Source: Aurelia coerulea | Lineage: Eukaryota > Cnidaria > Scyphozoa > Semaeostomeae > Ulmaridae | NCBI GenBank assembly: GCA_039566865.1 | Contig: CM076944.1 | Coordinates: forward strand, 7,586,501-7,650,500 | Reading direction: 5' to 3' | Length of the DNA stretch: 64,000 nt | Part shown: one piece after another, positions 53,176 to 63,647 of the stretch | Numbering within the stretch: position 1 is the stretch's first letter | Layout: each line of letters starts with the position of its first letter | The notes under the pieces: generated by a model | What the model saw: the letters and a program-made list of their open reading frames with translations, nothing else | Told to the model about the DNA's origin: nothing | Databases searched by the model: none | Program-made: the position numbers and the translations under genes

Positions 53176-53569
53176 GGGGCTTAGATCGAAATAGCTGTTT
53201 CTGCTTTCAGTTTGATGAGTATAACTCGCGAACCAGAGCCGTAGGAAGCATCTTAAACTTGAAGGGGCACAGCACTTGAAAGGCACTTTTATCTTGAGAA
53301 GGATTTTTGACGGTACGAATGTGATATATAGAAGAAAATAGTGTGAATCTTGATAGATATCCAATTTCTTTCACGAGAGGTAAACATAACTAAATCACAA
53401 AGTAAATAATATCAAAATTAAACGACTCTCTGTCCGCATCGGTATTGAAAAGGGGCACGTCCTGAGACAAAAGGACACTTTTTGGTTTGTTGCAAAATAT
53501 GGAGGGGGCACATGCCCCTAGTGTCCCTTGGTTCCTATGTCTCTGTCGCAAACAGAATGACACATTTAA

Positions 53570-54674
53570 AGAGCCATTGTCATCCAAGGGTGCTCTGAAG
53601 ACAAATTCAATTTTTCAGACTGTCTGAAAACCAAATGTGGCCAAAGCGGAAACCATGGATAAACCATGGGCAATAATGCACCGTTGATGTGGCCTATATT
53701 ATGATCAAAATTTTATTTTTACTCACTGTGTGTTGTTTCCCTTCCACGGGATTGCGAGTAAAGCCTGATAATGTTGCTATTCCATCGTTCTTCTCTCGTC
53801 ACAACAAGGAATCGAATGCCGCCATTATTCAAATACAGTTGAAACGGCTGGAGCTCCTACGCAGCGATACGTCTCATTTTAAACTTCCCCGAGAGAAGAA
53901 CGAAGGATCTCTTAAAAACCATTGTCTTAGAAAAAGAAATGAATGAGTTTCAAACCTTTACTTCCTAAAATAACCATGGCACAGCTACACGATAACTCAG
54001 CTAACTCACAATCAAACAAAACTCACAAACTAAAGTACCATTCATCAAAAAATATGAAAAGATGCGATTCTGAATAAAAATTTCATTCAGTGGAAATCGA
54101 ACTTGAAAATCATTTGTTGCATTCATTTTGTCAAATTGTTGTTGTGAGTTAGAATCCTCCAGTGAACTTAGCTGTTGACATGATAGATTTCGCACAAAGA
54201 CTCATATTATCTGTTGCGAGAGTTATAGTGTCAATCAAGTCATTTCAATTTTAAGGTACACAGTTTTGAATACAAGTGAGGCTTGTAGAAACTTGGTGAG
54301 CTATGAGAATTTTTAAAACTTACTAGTGACTCCGATTATGGAATTTACAATTGGACATTTCTTTCACCTAACATTGAAATGCCTCTGATTTGTGAATTTG
54401 AGATATAACGAAGGAATAGCAACATTATCAAGCTTTACTCTCAATCCCGTGGAAGAGAAACAACACAGTGAGTAAGAATACAATTTTGATCATAACATAG
54501 GCCACAATGGTGCGTTATTGCCCATGGATAAACACTGCAGTAGATAAACTGATAGAAAAGTCTTTTTATTAGTTGAACTACGCATTGTGGCTCTATAGCT
54601 TCCGTTTAGGCCAAATTTGATTTTCAGACAGTCCGAAATTGTAGCGTGCCCGTCCATACAGGACGTTTGGCTCT
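53570..54674. mobile_element. AGAGCC TTAA-type foldback element with captured-looking frame
   Basis: AAGAGCCATTGTCATCCAAG at the left mirrors GGACGTTTGGCTCT at the right. Both ends are flanked by TTAA (53566-53569 and 54675-54678). Inside, a second inverted pair (GCAATAATGCACCGTTG...TTGTTTCCCTTCCACGGGAT against its complement at about 54440-54530) encloses about 650 bp. The left inner arm opens a frame of about 85 codons at 53689. Confidence 0.75.
53704..53946 (+). CDS. signal-peptide-like short frame inside a foldback element
   Basis: From the second Met the frame reads MIKILFLLTVCCFPSTGLRV, a good signal-peptide profile with a small-residue cleavage region. About 60 polar residues with several Lys/Arg follow to the stop at 53946. 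A decayed relative lies at 20626-20810. Its position within the arm of an inverted repeat suggests a fragment of a secreted-protein gene carried by a transposon. I recognise no family and see no splice continuation. Confidence 0.35.
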   Translation: MKILFLLTVCCFPSTGLRVKPDNVAIPSFFSRHNKESNAAIIQIQLKRLELLRSDTSHFKLPREKNEGSLKNHCLRKRNE

Positions 54675-54678
54675 TTAA

Positions 54679-55181
54679 AGCCTGGTTTCCATATGATAGT
54701 AACAGTCGGCGACCTACTGCGACACATGGGCGACGTGTCCCCGGTTAGTCGGCGACATGTCCCCGATCAGTCGGTGACATGTCCCCGATCAGTCGGCGAT
54801 GTTTCCCAGCGCAATTTTGCCAAATTAGTTGCGGCCATGTTGTTGAATGATGTGATAGGTAAAGTCTCGCGCGCAATGCATTCTAGGATTGATTTTTCTG
54901 AGTCACGTGATTTTCCATAGTCGCCGACGTCGCAGTGCAGCCAAAAATCATGTTTCCATTAAAAATCTTGATCGCAGCAGTCTGGGACTGTACGGCGACT
55001 GGTCTGCGATGGTTGAAAAAGTTGAACACATTTCAACTCTTCCGATACGTCCCCGTACTGTCCCCGTCTGATCGGCGACGTCGGAGACATCGTTCAGAAA
55101 ATGTTTCCATTTTACGCAACCGTCCCCGATGTGTCCCCGAGCCTGCCTCCGCCGACTGTTACGATCATATGGAAAACAGGC
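54679..55181. mobile_element. TTAA-type foldback element, GCCTGGTTTCCAT ends, copy 2
   Basis: AGCCTGGTTTCCATATGATA and a GTAACAGTCGGCG block are mirrored by CGCCGACTGTTACGATCATA and GGAAAACAGGC. TTAA lies at 54675-54678 and 55182-55185. The left TTAA is shared with the right end of the preceding element. Internal words are CGACATGTCCCCGATCAGT-like and repeat about four times at the left, with mirrored CCGTCTGATCGGCGACG-like words at the right. The ends match 335-766 but the internal repeat is different. Confidence 0.8.
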
Positions 55182-55851
55182 TTAAATTTGTCTCTGTTCG
55201 AATTGCTCTTTTTCAAACAAGAAATTTTTGCTCAGAATAATGTGGTACAGTTTCTAGCTTTGGGCCTAATTCTTGCATTAAAATTCCTTGTACAGTTTCG
55301 TAACGGTTTTGCAAACAAAATTTTAAGCAACTTTTGGGAAGCTATTTGTCAAAGTTTGTATGAAGCTGAACCAAACTAAACAGTGTTTGATTACTTTTGA
55401 ACAAACAATGAAATGCATTTTTGCTCATCCCTGGGTTTCAGAAAGAACAACACATTAGAAATTTGAAGATCTAAAAACTTGAGCTTAATCCTCAGTAACA
55501 CGAAAGATTTGAAAATTTGTTAGTTGGGTGCATGGTTTTTGCAGTAACAGTTTTCAAACAGTGGGTCAATTTTAATTCAGGGCTTACCAAGCAAGAATAT
55601 AAAGCAATTTGAAGAGGCTATGGCGAAAAACGTAGTTGATGTTTTACCAGAACGAGACTCGTTCTTCAGTTTTATTTTTAGTCCCTAGCTGGGATATCTT
55701 CAGCACCCTTGGGCTTGGCACAGGTCTTATTAGAGGGCTGGATGGGCCTGGGGGGGGGGGTATCATCCAGATTACTGAAAATCTCCTGGGTTTAAACTTT
55801 ATCTTGCAATAGTGTTGGGCTTCCTATCTCAGTGGTCCTTTTGGTCGCAGA

Positions 55852-55942
55852 GCAACCTCGTCCCCAGGGCCTTTTGTTATGTTGGGACGGAGACGAAAAT
55901 TTTCCGTCCCAATTTCACAAAAGACCCTGGGGACGAGGTTGG
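55852..55942. mobile_element. CTCGTCCCCAGGGCCTTTTGT hairpin MITE, copy 2
   Basis: AACCTCGTCCCCAGGGCC at the left mirrors GGGTCTT-like and CCCTGGGGACGAGGTT at the right; GGGACGGAGACG and CCGTCCC pair inside. It is about 91 bp and close to the copy at 34286-34391. Confidence 0.85.
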
Positions 55943-56083
55943 TCGGAGAGGTCTCTGTCAAGTCCAGACATCTTAAGTAACTTTCTTGCCATCCTTTGTA
56001 TATCAATTTGTATTTGTTTATTATTATCTGCTATGTGGTCCTGCTCAGTATTTCGATAGATGTAGATGCAGATGCAGATGTCA

Positions 56084-56510
56084 AGATAAACGATTTTCAA
56101 GACCACATACTTATCGAGTTATCTAGGACAAACCCAACACAGAAATAAAACAGTTTGAAACGAGGCTGTGATGTACAGTATAGTTGATGTTTTAACCAGA
56201 TCGAGGCCACAAAGATAAATGATTTTCAAGACCACATCCTTATCGAGTTATCTAGGACAAATGCAACGCAGAAATAAAACAGTTTGAAACGAGGCTGTGA
56301 TGTACAGTATAGTTGATGTTTTAACCAGATCGAGGCCACAAAGATAAATGATTTTCAAGACCACATCCTTATCGAGTTATCTAGGACAAATGCAACGCAG
56401 AAATAAAACAGTTTGAAACGAGGCTGTGATGTATAGTATAGTTGATGTTTTAACCAGATCGAGGCCACAAAGATAAATTATTTTCAAGACCACATCCTTC
56501 TTGAATTATC
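56084..56510. repeat. 129-bp tandem repeat, 3.3 copies
   Basis: Units begin AGATAAA(C/T)GATTTTCAAG at 56084, 56213 and 56342, with a partial unit at 56471. Spacing is exactly 129 bp and units differ at only a few positions. No conserved frame runs through the array. Confidence 0.95.
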
Positions 56511-57442
56511 AGATACCGCAGTGAATAATTCTAACTCAAAGCGTTTAGGTTTATCCTATCTAGCATAGCCATAAAGAAAGATTATCAGCACTTGGTTTGA
56601 CCAAAGTGAAATATGTTTTGTCTTGAATATATCCCACAAAGAATCGGAAGTCTCCTTCGGATGAATATGTCCAGCTTCTTACACAGAAAAGACTAAGCTA
56701 ATATGTATTTGTGTTCATAAGGACTAAGGTTAGTGTTACACGGGGGAGCATATTGTAGAATTAAATCCTTGATGATAAAAATTCAGGTTTCTGACTACGT
56801 TTAGTTCCTGGGGCGAGTCAGAAAGAAATTCCTCCTGGGAGAAGATGAGTGGAACGAGCAGCCTACAACTAAAATGCAATATCTAGCCCGCTTAGATTTG
56901 CCAAAGAGGCTTGAATTCTGAGCTTCTCTTTCATAAAAGTCCTTATTAGGCCATAATATGACCGTGCTTCTGCTAAATGTCTTTCTGCTTAACGTTGCGT
57001 GTGTTATGCTAAGCTATGGCTCCATGCCTGGATGCGGCATGCATTACAGGCCTAAATTAGCTTGAAATAGCTAGAAATTCTTCCAGCCTACTAGAAATAA
57101 AGTAACGCATGACAAAAGGCCATAGACTTTGGGCAGTGGTAATTACCAGGACTCAAAGTAATAAGTCTTACTTGGCTGCCCCTCAGTACCAGAAGTTTTC
57201 GATGGCACTAAAACGAAGGAGAAATGCCTTATCTGCATTCGGCAGGTTTATATGTCAAGATGTCAAGAGACATATCTGGAGCATTGTTAGAAATTGCATC
57301 GTAAGTTATGGACTCCAAAATATAAGTAACAAATCAAGAACTTTATCACTAGAAAGCGAACAGATGCATTGAAAATTAAGAAACTTTGCTTGGATACTAT
57401 TGGTAGTGTTGGCTGATCCAAGGTTATTATGTGACATGAATA
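56511..57442. other. intergenic, no supported feature
   Basis: The longest frame (57109-57372) has no recognised domain. I see no transposon termini. Confidence 0.35.
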
Positions 57443-57860
57443 CACGTTTTTTTATAAGAAACTGGTTTATAAGAAACTAGTACTACGATGGCCAAAAATT
57501 TAAGAAACTCTAGTACTACTCTCAAGAACAGTTAAGAAACTCTTACAATTCAATTTCTGTATGTCTCTTTTATACTATATCTCTCTAACAAAGGTACCTT
57601 CATCTTTATTTAACTTTTAACTACAAAAATTGTTAATTTTTAGCCTGAATGTGCATGACTTATTCGTGATGACAATGTCAATGTAAAACGGAAGCCTTTT
57701 GTCGAGAAGAAGCCTCAAATTTGAACAATATCGCAATTTTAGGCCCAAAAAATAAGAAACTAATTAAGAAACTTTTACTACTAAAACACCGAAATTTCCA
57801 TGCGAGATTAAGAAACTTTTAGTACTAAGTGCTGATCCAAGTTTCTCATAAAAAAACGTG
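57443..57860. mobile_element. GTTTCTTA foldback element, copy 2
   Basis: CACGTTTTTTTATAAGAAAC at the left mirrors a CTCATAAAAAAACGTG end; TA flanks both sides. TAAGAAAC words recur at the same relative positions as in the 50798 copy, inverted. Confidence 0.85.
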
Positions 57861-58207
57861 TACACAGACTTGTACAATAAGAACCAAACCTGTAACATTT
57901 TGTGATAGGCTAGCATGGTTTTTATTCATTTGCACAGGGTGTTTCAGAAAAAGCGCAGTCCAATCTTATTCGAGATTCTTCAGGAAATACTGATATTTGA
58001 ATCAATTTGACGCATACCATCTGAAAGCACAATCTATCTTCTGTCCAGTGATATCCAGGTTGGACGTTTTAATTGAATTATTAATCATTTAATTGATGTT
58101 TTCGCAAGTATGGCCTATTTCAGATGCCAGAAAGTGATCGGACATTTACGCACTAGTCTGTGTTCTTACGCACACGAAAATTTATCTTTGCGAGAGCTTC
58201 TTTTACC

Positions 58208-58324
58208 CGAGGGGTGTGATTTGTCCGAAAGGGTGCACAAGATTTTTTAACGAATTTTTCTTGAAAGCAAAAGGATTTTTGCTAAAAAGGTGTACAAGAT
58301 TTTTACGGAGTTATACGCCCCTCG
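58208..58324. mobile_element. GAGGGGTGT hairpin
   Basis: CGAGGGGTGTGATTTGTCCG at the left is partly mirrored by GGAGTTATACGCCCCTCG. Two AAGATTTTTA(A/C)(C/G)GA words lie inside. It is related to the element at 29887 and the hairpin at 59637. Confidence 0.55.
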
Positions 58325-58569
58325 ATTTTACCATTCTTAATAAATGCATCTCGAAAGGCGTCGTCTCAAATGTCTGAAATGTTCTGAACAAATCTGTTTT
58401 GTACTGATGTTGCACCTACAGCAGACAGCATTTGAAATCGGCCATATGCACTAAAATATCACTTAACTTGAATGATAAATATTTCCGCCAATGTATCCAA
58501 ACTGCATATCATTAGAAAGGTGAAAGGCTGCACTTTCAGACGGTACAAAATTACATATACTAAAATCTT

Positions 58570-58900
58570 GTCAATTTTTAAATACTTTCAGTTACAGTTC
58601 TTATATGAAAGACTTTGGAACAGTCTTGGCCCTGAGATCAGAAATACTTCAACCCTGAGAGCGTTTAAAAAGAAGGTGCAACCATGAATTTCACACCAAT
58701 TCTTTTCTGTTTTCTTTCATTTATTTATGACAATTTGTAATTAGTTTAGGTTTAGGTTTAGGTTTTATACCAAATTTCGTTTTTATTGTAAATTAGTAGT
58801 TATTTGTAAGTTTTTAGCATGGCCCCCTGTAAATCAATTATTATTATTATTGAGGGGCTACCATGGGTAAAAAAGATAAAATAAAATGAAATGAATGAGT
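58570..58900 (+). mobile_element. LINE 3' end
   Basis: A short frame encodes LWNSLGPEIRNTSTLRAFKKKV and then stops. The 3' part carries GGCCCCCTGTAAATCAATTA and GAGGGGCTACCATGG, the same untranslated hairpin as the copy at 15420-16100. An AAAATGAAATGAATG-type tail follows. Confidence 0.75.
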
Positions 58901-60710
58901 TGGGTTGCGTTTTTCTGAAACTCCCTAGATAATTGTTCTCATCATACAAGGTGCTAAATTGTCAAAAAATTAGCCGGCAAGTTCCTAGTCCGTAGTTTCT
59001 TTTATACAGGTGCTCTGCTCTGTATACCTTTTTGTAGCACTTGATTAATTTGAAGAACCGTTTTTCTTGGTTATTTCTTTAATCTTAACGAGAGTGGTGA
59101 CACGTTAAAAACATTTAGCGGTGGTTGGCGAGTGGAAACAGTTTGCGGTAACTCCAAATATAGTCAATCCTCAAAAGGAACAGCTGTTGTTTCCTTGCCG
59201 TCAGAGTACTACAGACCAAAAATTGCAGTTTCTTGGTTATTGTGGAAGGCCTCGGTATTGGCCTGAAAGCACCGCCTGATAAAAGAGCTCGCGTGAATCT
59301 ATTTCAGCATCCCGAAATCCTTCACAGCTCTGTCACAGTGGTTTGCTAATTTACTTTCAAAAGAGACATGATGTAGCATATATAAGTGAATCCATTCTAA
59401 CTAAAGTCGGAACCATTTTCAAAGGAAAGGAAATTAAAAGCAGGTATCTTTGAGTGTCACCTTGTCTCTTCAAGCGTCTGCGTCATTAGTGCGTCCATAT
59501 TGTGTGTCACATGATTGCTCAACAACAGGTGTGCTGTGCCCCCGGCTGTCAGTTTCGATTGCAATTTGTGCCATGGGCATTGCGTTACCTACTGACATCA
59601 TCTGTCATCAGATATAGATAGGGGTTGTATATTTGGAGGGGTGTATCACTCTTCCTGTTTTTCGTGAAAACAAAAGGATTTTCGCCAAAGGTGTATGAGA
59701 TTTTTACAGAGTGATACACCCCCTTTGTATATTTGGTGATGTAGTGGTGGTATTCGGTAACAGGCGAATTCTGCTATCTTTTTCGTCAAAAAGATACCTT
59801 CCTACATCGCAAAAGCATACAAAGTCAAACACGATAACGCTGAAGATGGTAACAGGGAGCTCTGCTCTTTACCAAGATGCATTGCGGTCTTTAATGGAAT
59901 CTTCTTGCTGAATGTCGTCACAGATTTGTAATTGGAAACATTTGGAAAGCAATGCATTATCTGTCAAATTTTGGGGTTGTATGGCGAATCCTGTTATCGC
60001 TTTCCAACAAAAAATATATTCCTGCATCGGAAAAAGCATACATTATGAATAAACAACAACTACAAAGATAGCGTGGAGGAATTTTCTACCAAGATGCATT
60101 GTGCTCTTTTATCGAGTCCTCTGAGTATTTTCAATCAAAGATTCTCCTTGTCTTTACCTATTTGACTTCAGAAACAATATAAAATGAAATACACTCGATA
60201 CTCTGGTCGACTGAACACCCCTGTGTACTCAATTCGTTTGCTCTCTTTCTCCCTCTAGGTTCTCTACTTTATTTTGTCTGTTCTTCTTTCTTTGTTATTA
60301 GCTCTGGCAGTAGGAGGATCAAATACGGGAACACTTCTTTGAAGGGTGAAAATGGAATTTAGTTGAAAATAAGTCAATTTCAATTTTCCTTGTTTGTGAC
60401 ATTCGATTGTTGCGAAAGAGCCAAAATCATAGATATGCCTTTTAGTGCTATGGTATGCAGCAATTCGTTTGCATATGGAGTTCAAATGCAAAGTAAGTTG
60501 TGAATCATTCTCTCGAATAAGAGTACGAAATTTCTTGAAAACAAAAGGGTATTCTTGCCCTTCTTGCCCAAGGCGTGCGATATGTTTATGGAACGATATG
60601 CCATTTGATGTAAAGGATAATTTAGGACTTCCTAGTCGCTTTGTACTTTAGCTTCGTAAACGATATAGTCTTCAACAGCAAAAAGATTCAAACCATATGT
60701 TCAAACAAAA
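58901..60710. other. intergenic with one small hairpin
   Basis: A GAGGGGTGTATCACTC...GAGTGATACACCCCC hairpin is at about 59637-59725. A frame ending at 60651 has LWNDMPFDVKD, possibly a diverged LINE C-terminus. Otherwise I recognise nothing. Confidence 0.4.
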
Positions 60711-61352
60711 CGGGGTGTCCAAGTCAGACCCAAAACACGTAGACCCAAAAGAAATTCGCGTAGACCCAGACCAAAATTCTTGAGTTTGACGCAGACCCAG
60801 AATATTAAAGGCAGTTTTGTGGTAGACCCGACAATTAACATAATATTCTTAGACCCAAAACTTCATAATAGATTAAAGTAGCATTTGTTGTTGTTAGATA
60901 TTTGTTTTAACTAAAAACAACTCGTTAGTAACCTTCTGGGCACGATGATTGATTTTATGATAATTATGCACTTTGGAAGTGAAACAGTTCTTCCGGGGGG
61001 GGGGGGGGGCACTTAGTACCTGATGTGTTATCATGCGCGTACAAAAAAAACGCAGGAAAGGGTGCCTTTCTTCAAAGTAGGCACGGGCCCGCGCGGGCCC
61101 GTGTTTAGGGGTGCCGATTTGACCATGGTTTTACAAAAGGGTGTCTTATTTTGCATTTGATAAATCTGAACTCCTCTGCAATGATATCTAATCAAAATTT
61201 CTAAAATAGAGTTTGTAGCGAGTCAAAGAACTTAGCAGACCAGCACAAGATGGGGTAGGAATTCGGGAGCAGTTTTCTCTTCTACCCTGGGTACCCGACT
61301 CTATGAAATAGAATCTTTAACATCATTTTTAACATTATTAACATCATGGCAG

Positions 61353-62365
61353 CACAGTGGCGTGGCCACAGGGGGCGGGGGGTATGTGAGGTCATTGTCC
61401 CCACCACTTTTTTCGAAAGATGGTTCTCGATTTCCTTCAAAAGGACAAGTCCGGGGTTGGTATGATTGATGATAAAATACAAGATTATACTGCAATGAAT
61501 GATGTATGATACTTTTTCCCACTATTTTTTGCCTTCTCCTTGTGAAATTACGTATTCAAATAAGCAATTTGAGCGAAGTGACGTCATATCGCACAAACAA
61601 AAACGAAGATGTGCGATTGCTTTTTCGCCTCTTAATCGCTGCTAGCCTCTGCGTCATGTACTCATGCATTGAAAATGGCATGAGAACACGATAAGGAGGC
61701 TTGCTACGATAAAGAGGCGAATAAACAATCACACAGCCTCGTTTTCGTTTGCACGATATGACGTCACTTCACTCAAATTGCTTATTTGAATATGTAATTT
61801 CACAAGAAGATGACGAGAAATCGTGGAAAAAAGTATTATACATCATTCATTGCAGTATTATCTTGTATTTTATCATCAATCATACCAACCCCGGACTTGT
61901 CCTTTAAAACCGAAGAGACAATGGCTTGGCATAGGTGAGGTAAGAATTTTCTGAGAAATGTCAAAGCTTCCATTTTAGCACTGGCAAAAATGGAATCAGG
62001 GGATACATTTTACGCCAAAGTAATGGGTGCATCTTCAAAAATTTTCCTCCTGCTCCGATGTAGCTATAGAAAAAATGTCACGAACCATAAATGTTTTCTT
62101 GCCACAAATGGCAAGCATGATGTTGGGAGATGCTTTCTAAGCCAAAGTAAAAGATGTTTCTACAAAAATTTTCCTTGTGGTCTACTTTATTGGATAACTG
62201 TCACAAAACTATCAAAGTTTCCTTGTCGCTATTGGTAGCATGATGTTGGGAGGTGCATTTTCAGCCAAAGTAAAGGGTGTGTCCCAAAAAATTTCCTAAC
62301 GGCTTCGCCCCCAGGCCCTCTCATTTCAATACCCCCACTTAATTTACCCTGGCCAAGCCACTGTG
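61353..62365. mobile_element. CACAGTGGCGTGGCCA element with long inner palindrome
   Basis: CACAGTGGCGTGGCCACAGG at the left mirrors CTGGCCAAGCCACTGTG at the right. Within it 61437-61655 and 61690-61909 are near-perfect complements, beginning AAAGGACAAGTCCGGGGTTG. Outside it, 61282 TACCCTGGGTACC and 62399 GGTACCCAGGGTA form a further pair. No target duplication was resolved. Confidence 0.65.
61980..62300. repeat. imperfect tandem repeat of about 120 bp
   Basis: Three diverged units share GCATGATGTTGGGAG, AGCCAAAGTAAA, and a TTTCC..AAAATTTTCC block. It lies in the asymmetric part of the element above. Confidence 0.6.
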
Positions 62366-63158
62366 GTGGCATCCATAAAATTTGATTTTAGAGGGTCTGG
62401 TACCCAGGGTACTCCTCTTTAAATCACACCGGCAATTTTAGCAATTTTAGTAACTGACTTGTCAGTGATTATGGTACCTGAAATTGAGAAGCTCTATTTG
62501 GACGCGGGAAATGGTATGTTCTGCAGAAAATTTTCCGCGAATAGGGTATGTATTTCGCTTGAACAGGTCGGCGTTTAGGGTGCATATGTTAAACCTTTGT
62601 ATGAGCATGATAGAAAAGTATAGAAGATTGTAGAGACCATGTACCTCCCATCGGCGTAGGGGGAGATAAAATTTGGGGGGCTGCCCGATAAAAAGTCCAT
62701 TGTTTGAGAAAATTTTGCCCGACTTGAGGCGGATTTCTGCCCGATTATGGCTGATTTTTGCAAATTATATTTTCAAGCAGACCCAAACTTGGTCCATCTG
62801 TAGACCTAAGATCTAAGAACCTAAATAGTAACAGACCCGAAGAATTTTACCCTAGACCCAAAAATTATGTGTAGACCCACTTCGAAAAGTGCCTTGGGTC
62901 TGACTTGGACACCCCGTTCATATGACTTCCTTTTACATCAAAGAGCAAGGCCACCGAACTTTACACTGGCGTCACGCCACAATAAGATCGGACAGGACCC
63001 CCGGGAACACCTGCTGCACTGTGATTCATTTGTTATTGTTGTTTACATTGGGACAAAACCCCCTGGAAAATCAACAGTAAATAAAACCTCGCAACTTTGG
63101 AAAGGGAAACCGGCTGGTGCCAGCAGTTGAGTAATTGGCATGCGCAATAGCGAAAGAA

Positions 63159-63440
63159 TGCACATGTGAAAAAAGCGCGGAATTTGTATTCATTCCAATC
63201 CATTGTTCTCGGATTCTTTAGCTCAGTCACGATGGTAAAAAGGGGAGCTCCTCTTAGTAAAATGAGGATTCCGAAATCATCAAATCAATGCACATGTGAA
63301 AATAGCGCGGAATTTATATTCTCTGTCAGCATTGTGTTTAGAGGATAAGGGGTTTAGAAGACGATCGCACGGACTAAATGAGAGATCACAGTTGTTAGAA
63401 AGTATGCACGTGTGAAAATAACGCCGAAATTTTATTCTTT
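63159..63440 (+). promoter_or_regulatory. triple E-box/GCGCGGAA motif upstream of the F-box gene
   Basis: ATGCACATGTGAAAA(A/T)AGCGCGGAATTT occurs at about 63159 and 63288. A diverged third copy, GCACGTGTGAAAATAACGCC, is at about 63405. Spacing is about 115-130 bp and the last copy is about 240 bp before the ATG at 63648. Each contains an E-box core (CACATGTG or CACGTGTG) and then a GCGC(G)-type word. The position suggests a promoter module; function is inference. Confidence 0.45.
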
Positions 63441-63647
63441 TTTACTAATTGTGTAGGATAACAAGAGAAATAAACAGGCACGGTGATAAAAGTACGGCAA
63501 AGCCTTTGTGGAAAGCTTAATAACAAGGTTATACACGCTCACAGTGGTCGCTTTTTATTATTCTCATAATTCAATAAATTACTCAGGTTAGATTAAACAG
63601 GCTTTTCGCCTGGTGAATCAGTCATTTCTGGCTAGATTTACGGCGAG

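Larger units (their letters stand above)
60711..62916. mobile_element. large foldback element with CGGGGTGTCCAAGTCAGACC ends
   Basis: CGGGGTGTCCAAGTCAGACC at the left mirrors TTGGGTCTGACTTGGACACC at the right. Both arms are rich in TAGACCCA or TGGGTCTA words. The 2.2-kb interior contains at least two further inverted repeats nested in one another (61282-62411 and 61353-62365) and a G-run at about 60997-61010. Confidence 0.7.

Noticed and set aside
56084..56510. CRISPR-like array
   Set aside because: Units are 129 bp with no distinct spacers, in an animal genome; it is a plain tandem repeat.
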